Positions 5,551-8,855 of a DNA stretch of 8,855 bases are shown here, piece by piece. Position numbers and translations under genes: made by a program. Each line of letters opens with the position of its first letter. Position 1 is the first letter of the stretch. A model generated the notes under the pieces. It was not told the DNA's origin, did not search any database, and saw nothing but the letters and a program-made list of their open reading frames with translations. Origin of the DNA: 66-474 sp036278635 (GTDB lineage Bacteria > Pseudomonadota > Gammaproteobacteria > Xanthomonadales > Rhodanobacteraceae); contig DASUKQ010000004.1 in NCBI GenBank assembly GCA_036278635.1, positions 1 through 8,855 on the forward strand, written 5' to 3'.

Positions 5551-5790
5551 TCACCCTCCGCATGCGCCACAACACACGGCGGGAATCTCCTCGAGCTGCC
5601 GCCAGTCGACCGGATAACCGCAGCGCGTCAGCAGGTCCAGCAATTCGGGCGAACCCAACTGCACCGAAATCCGCAAGTTGGCATTGGCGGGGTCGACGTC
5701 GGCCATGGCCAGCGGATCGATCGCCAGCAGCGCGGCGTTGATCGCATCGAGATCCGGTTGCCTGCCTTGCGTCCGGATATGGAATTCCAT
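5551..5790 (-). CDS. Small HMA-fold-like protein without CxxC, with Cys-rich C-terminal tail
   Basis: A 79-residue protein of uncertain function. Its order of predicted strands and helices (strand MEFHIRT; helix DLDAINAALLAI; strand AMADVDP; strand NLRISVQL; helix SPELLDLLTRCGYPV) resembles the beta-alpha-beta-beta-alpha-beta HMA domain of copper chaperones, including the typical 'CGYPV' end. However, the loop after strand 1, where HMA domains carry GMTCxxC, reads TQGRQPD with no cysteine. Instead a tail ending AVCCGACGG supplies Cys73, Cys74 and Cys77, plus Cys57. Metal or cluster binding by the tail is inference. The ATG at 5790 has only a weak ribosome-binding site (AGG 7 bases upstream). 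The upstream RND gene stops 89 bp before it, and an FNR/Anr-like promoter lies in that gap, so low-oxygen induction together with hemN is likely. The HMA likeness was judged by eye and could be wrong; the existence of the gene is more certain than its fold. Confidence 0.65.
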   Translation of the reverse strand: MEFHIRTQGRQPDLDAINAALLAIDPLAMADVDPANANLRISVQLGSPELLDLLTRCGYPVDWRQLEEIPAVCCGACGG

Positions 5791-5822
5791 GTGCTGCCTG
5801 CCGCTTCAGTCACGGCTTGCTC

Positions 5823-5863
5823 ATTGTCGCGGCCGTGCCGGGCCAGCGGTTGATCGCCGTCAA
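5823..5863 (-). promoter_or_regulatory. Promoter of the HMA-like gene: FNR/Anr-like operator plus -10
   Basis: On the minus strand TTGACGGCGATCAA (5863-5850) fits TTGAC-N4-ATCAA, one base from the FNR/Anr consensus. A -10-like GACAAT (5828-5823, 4 of 6) starts 28.5 bp from the operator centre, exactly as in the hemN promoter. The predicted +1 is near 5815, giving a leader of about 25 bases before the ATG at 5790. The site begins 17 bases after the RND stop codon. Confidence 0.65.
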
Positions 5864-5879
5864 ATCCGCCCGACAAGCT

Positions 5880-8855
5880 TCACGTCCCGGTGCCTCGCCG
5901 GCCGCGCGCCAGCCACGCGTAGTACAGCAACGGAATCACCAGCAGGGTCAGTACCGTGGACACCAGGATCCCGAAGATCAGCGACACCGCGAGACCCTGG
6001 AAAATCGGATCGTCGAGGATGAAGAAGCCGCCGATCATCGCCGCCAGCGCGGTCAGCGCGATCGGCTTGGCACGCACCGCCGAGGCCTCGACCACGGCAT
6101 CGGCGAGCGGGCGGCCCCTGGCGAGTTCCAGGTCGATGAAGTCGATCAGCAGGATCGAATTGCGCACGATGATGCCGGCCAGCGCGATCATCCCGATCAT
6201 CGACGTCGCCGTGAACTGCGCGCCCAGCAACGCGTGGCCCGGCATCACGCCGATCACCGTCAGCGGGATCGGCGCCATGATGATCAGCGGCACCATGTAG
6301 CGCTTGAAGTGGCCGACCACCAGCAGGTAGATCAACACCAACCCGGCCGCGTAGGCAAGGCCCATGTCCCGGAATGTTTCGTAGGTGATCTGCCATTCGC
6401 CGTCCCATTTCACCGCGTAGCCGGCGGGGTCGACCGGTTGGCGAACGAAGTTCTGGGACAGGTGGTGGCCGTCCACCGGCTGGTGGCGCAGTTTCGAAAC
6501 CATCGCGAACATCCCGTACAGAGGACTGTCGGTGTGGCCGGCGTCATCGCCGGTCACGTAGGTGTAGGGCAAGAGATCCTTGTGATGGATCGTTTTTTCC
6601 CAGCCGGCCTCACGCACGCTCGCCACCGCCGACAACGGCACCAGCGCGCCACTTTTCGCACGCACCCGCAGCGCCAACAGCTGTTCGAGCGCGGCCTGGT
6701 CGCCCGGCGGCAGGCGCAGCCGCACCGGCACCGCGTAGCGCGCGCGTCCATCCATCAGGTACGTCGCGTCGTCACCGGACAGCGCAAAGCGCAGCGCCTG
6801 CGCGATTTGTGCTTGCTCCAGGCCAAGCCTCGCGGCGCGCGCGCGATCGACCACCACCACCGCACGCGGTGAGTCGGCTTCGACGCTGGTGTCGATGTCG
6901 ACGATATCCGGATCGGACCGGAAATCCTTCTCCAACCCGCCCGCAAGCTTGCGCAACGTGGCGTAATCCGGACCATAGATTTCGGCCACGATCGGCGCCA
7001 GCACCGGCGGACCAGGCGGCACTTCGACGACCTTGATCGATGCGCCGAAGCGATCACCGATCTTCGTCAGCATCGGCCGCACCGCCAAGGCGATTTCGTG
7101 GCTCTGGCGATTGCGATCCGACTTGTCGACGAGGTTGACCTGCAGGTCGCCATCGATCGGCCCCGAGCGCAGGTAGTACTGGCGGACCAGCCCGTTGAAG
7201 GTGATCGGCGCGGCGGTCCCGGCGTAGCCTTGGTAGTTCATGACTTCCGGAACGCCGTCCAGCGCGTGCGCGAGTTGGCCGAGCAGCGCATTGGTGGTCT
7301 CGAGCGTCGAGCCTTCCGGCATGTCCACCACCACCTGGAATTCCGATTTGTTGTCGAACGGCAGCATCTTCAGCACCACCGCCTTGACCACCACCAGTCC
7401 CACCGCGGCCAGCACCAGCACACCCATCGATGCGAACAGCAACCGCCGCCGGCGCGGCGCGCGCCCGCCGCCAAGGAATGGCGTCATCAGCCGCCGGAAC
7501 AGGCGCAACAGGCGCGTCTCGCGAGAACCGTCGTCGTGTGTCGGCGGCGGCGAATGCCGGCGCACCAGCTTCAACGCCAGCCACGGCGTCACCACCAGCG
7601 CGACGGCCAGCGACAACAGCATGCCGGCCGAGGCATTGATCGGGATCGGCCGCATGTACGGACCCATCAGCCCCGACACGAACGCCATCGGCAGCAGCGC
7701 CGCAATCACCGTGAAGGTCGCGAGGATGGTCGGTCCGCCGACTTCGCTTACTGCCTCGGGAATCGCCTCGCGCAGGGGACGCCCGCCCAGCGCCATGTGC
7801 CGATGGATGTTCTCCACCACCACGATCGCGTCGTCCACCAGGATGCCGATCGAGAAGATCAGCGCGAACAGCGACACGCGATTGATGGTGAATCCCATCG
7901 CCCAGGATGCAAACAGCGTCAACATCAGGGTGATGACCACCGCGCTGCCCACCACGATCGCTTCGCGCCAGCCCAGCGTCAGTAGCACCAGCAGCACCAC
8001 GGACAACGTGGCGAACAGCAGCTTGTGCATCAGCAGGTCGGCCTTGGCGGTGGAGGTTTCGCCGTAATCGCGGGTCACCACCACGTGCACGCCGGCCGGG
8101 ATCACCACGCCTTCAAGCGCTTCGAGGCGATGTCGGATCGCCTGCGTGATGTCGGCGGCGTTGGTACCCGAAAGCTTGGTGACCACCATGGTCACCGCCG
8201 GCGCGGTACCAGTCGCGGGGCCGCCCTTGCCGGGCGGGGTGCCGAACCAGACGTATTGGTCCGGGAGGTCGGCGCCACGCCGAACGGTGGCGACGTCGGA
8301 CAGGAACACCGGCTGGCCACCCTTCAACCCGATCACCAGTTGCGCGGTGTCATCGGCGCCGGCAAGGAAGGTGCCGACGGTCACCGGAACATCGCGATCC
8401 CCCGTGACGCGATCGCCCGCCTGCGTGACCACGTTGGCGGCCTTGAGCGACTGCGCGAGATCGTCGACCGCCATGCCGTAGGCCGCCAGTTTCGCCGCAT
8501 CGACCTGCACCACCACCGCGCGATCGGGCGCACCCAGCGTGTACACGTCGCGGGTGCCGGGGATGTGCTTGAGGTCGGTTTCCAACGTGTGCGCGACCTC
8601 GGCGAGATCGGTCGGCCCGCGCGTCGGATCATCGGTCCACAACGTCAACGCCAGCACCGGCACGTCGTCGATGCCCATCGCGCGCACCATCGGCTGCCCA
8701 ACGCCCAGAGCCGTCGGCCACAGGTCGCGGTTCTGGAACACCTGGTTGTACAGGCGCACCAGCGCGGTCTGGCGCGGCACGCCGACCTTGAATTCGACCG
8801 TCAGCAGCGCCACGCCGGGGCGACTGACCGAATACACGTGCTTGATGCCGTCGAT
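5880..8855 (-). CDS. RND efflux permease, AcrB/AcrF-like (HAE type), N-terminus outside window
   Basis: Inner-membrane proton-driven pump of the RND superfamily, normally working with a periplasmic adaptor and an outer-membrane channel. 991 residues are visible; the frame is open to the window edge (IDGIKHVYSVSRPG...), so TM1 and roughly the first 80 to 90 residues are missing. The porter domain covers about the first 260 visible residues, followed by TM2 near 278-298 and TM4 with GILVDDAIVVVENIHRH. The two adjacent Asp (visible 341-342) match the AcrB proton-relay pair 407/408 and separate it from CusA-type heavy-metal pumps. A second porter half and the last TM bundle follow, ending YYAWLARGRRGTGT. 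In TM10 the AcrB Lys940 position is Arg (visible 898, IIVRNSILLIDF), seen in some distant AcrB relatives; the TM11 Thr in IALTALAAMIGG is kept. The substrate cannot be told. The next gene downstream is the HMA-like protein, 89 bp away with its own promoter. Confidence 0.93.
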   Translation of the reverse strand: MDGIKHVYSVSRPGVALLTVEFKVGVPRQTALVRLYNQVFQNRDLWPTALGVGQPMVRAMGIDDVPVLALTLWTDDPTRGPTDLAEVAHTLETDLKHIPGTRDVYTLGAPDRAVVVQVDAAKLAAYGMAVDDLAQSLKAANVVTQAGDRVTGDRDVPVTVGTFLAGADDTAQLVIGLKGGQPVFLSDVATVRRGADLPDQYVWFGTPPGKGGPATGTAPAVTMVVTKLSGTNAADITQAIRHRLEALEGVVIPAGVHVVVTRDYGETSTAKADLLMHKLLFATLSVVLLVLLTLGWREAIVVGSAVVITLMLTLFASWAMGFTINRVSLFALIFSIGILVDDAIVVVENIHRHMALGGRPLREAIPEAVSEVGGPTILATFTVIAALLPMAFVSGLMGPYMRPIPINASAGMLLSLAVALVVTPWLALKLVRRHSPPPTHDDGSRETRLLRLFRRLMTPFLGGGRAPRRRRLLFASMGVLVLAAVGLVVVKAVVLKMLPFDNKSEFQVVVDMPEGSTLETTNALLGQLAHALDGVPEVMNYQGYAGTAAPITFNGLVRQYYLRSGPIDGDLQVNLVDKSDRNRQSHEIALAVRPMLTKIGDRFGASIKVVEVPPGPPVLAPIVAEIYGPDYATLRKLAGGLEKDFRSDPDIVDIDTSVEADSPRAVVVVDRARAARLGLEQAQIAQALRFALSGDDATYLMDGRARYAVPVRLRLPPGDQAALEQLLALRVRAKSGALVPLSAVASVREAGWEKTIHHKDLLPYTYVTGDDAGHTDSPLYGMFAMVSKLRHQPVDGHHLSQNFVRQPVDPAGYAVKWDGEWQITYETFRDMGLAYAAGLVLIYLLVVGHFKRYMVPLIIMAPIPLTVIGVMPGHALLGAQFTATSMIGMIALAGIIVRNSILLIDFIDLELARGRPLADAVVEASAVRAKPIALTALAAMIGGFFILDDPIFQGLAVSLIFGILVSTVLTLLVIPLLYYAWLARGRRGTGT

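Noticed and set aside
5352..5570. 72-residue minus-strand frame MAHAEGDATSLLF...
   Set aside because: Overlaps the end of the HMA-like gene and the hemN operator; no recognisable features.
3980..5617. 545-residue open frame on the plus strand
   Set aside because: It is antisense to hemN over most of its length and shows no recognisable domain; long antisense frames are expected in GC-rich genes.
5817..7985. Plus-strand open frames rich in Gln, Arg and His (5817-6872 and 7098-7985)
   Set aside because: Both are the antisense of the RND pump; the low-complexity composition mirrors hydrophobic codons on the other strand.

Overview
The window is a high-GC stretch with bacterial gene density. 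All seven genes I can support lie on the minus strand, so transcription runs from high to low coordinates. A fabA-fabB pair making unsaturated fatty acids without oxygen, a HemN-type coproporphyrinogen dehydrogenase, an AcrB-like RND pump and an SdhB with a full cysteine set all point to a gammaproteobacterium. The genus cannot be fixed from the sequence; a denitrifying or micro-aerobic relative of the Xanthomonadales or a neighbouring purple or sulfur lineage is only a guess. I see no mobile element, tRNA, rRNA or CRISPR array.

Layout in the direction of transcription: (1) 8855-5880, an RND efflux permease whose N-terminus lies outside the window; (2) 5790-5551, a 79-residue protein that looks like a heavy-metal-associated (HMA) fold without its CxxC loop but with a Cys-rich C-terminal tail; (3) 5341-3941, hemN; (4) 3709-3131 and 3129-1921, fabA and fabB, one base apart; (5) 1620-1303, a small MTH1187/YqgV-family thiamine-binding protein; (6) 1183-404, sdhB without sdhC, sdhD or sdhA beside it; (7) 150-1, the N-terminus of a probable MmgE/PrpD-family protein running off the window.

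The most notable signal is regulatory. Four sequences matching the FNR/Anr/Dnr operator (TTGAT-N4-ATCAA and its TTGAC variant) lie in three consecutive intergenic regions: before the HMA-like gene (5850-5863), before hemN (5376-5389), and as a pair 42 bp apart before fabA (3902-3915 and 3860-3873). None was noticed in the other intergenic regions on reading by eye. In the first two promoters the operator sits at the same distance from a -10-like hexamer, as expected of class II activation near -41.5. In hemN this places the predicted transcript start on or one base before the A of the ATG, so the mRNA may be leaderless. HemN replaces the O2-dependent HemF, and FabA/FabB make unsaturated fatty acids without an O2-dependent desaturase. 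The block therefore reads as a low-oxygen biosynthesis group under one FNR-type regulator, with the HMA-like protein as an unexplained member. This is inference from sequence and needs experimental testing.
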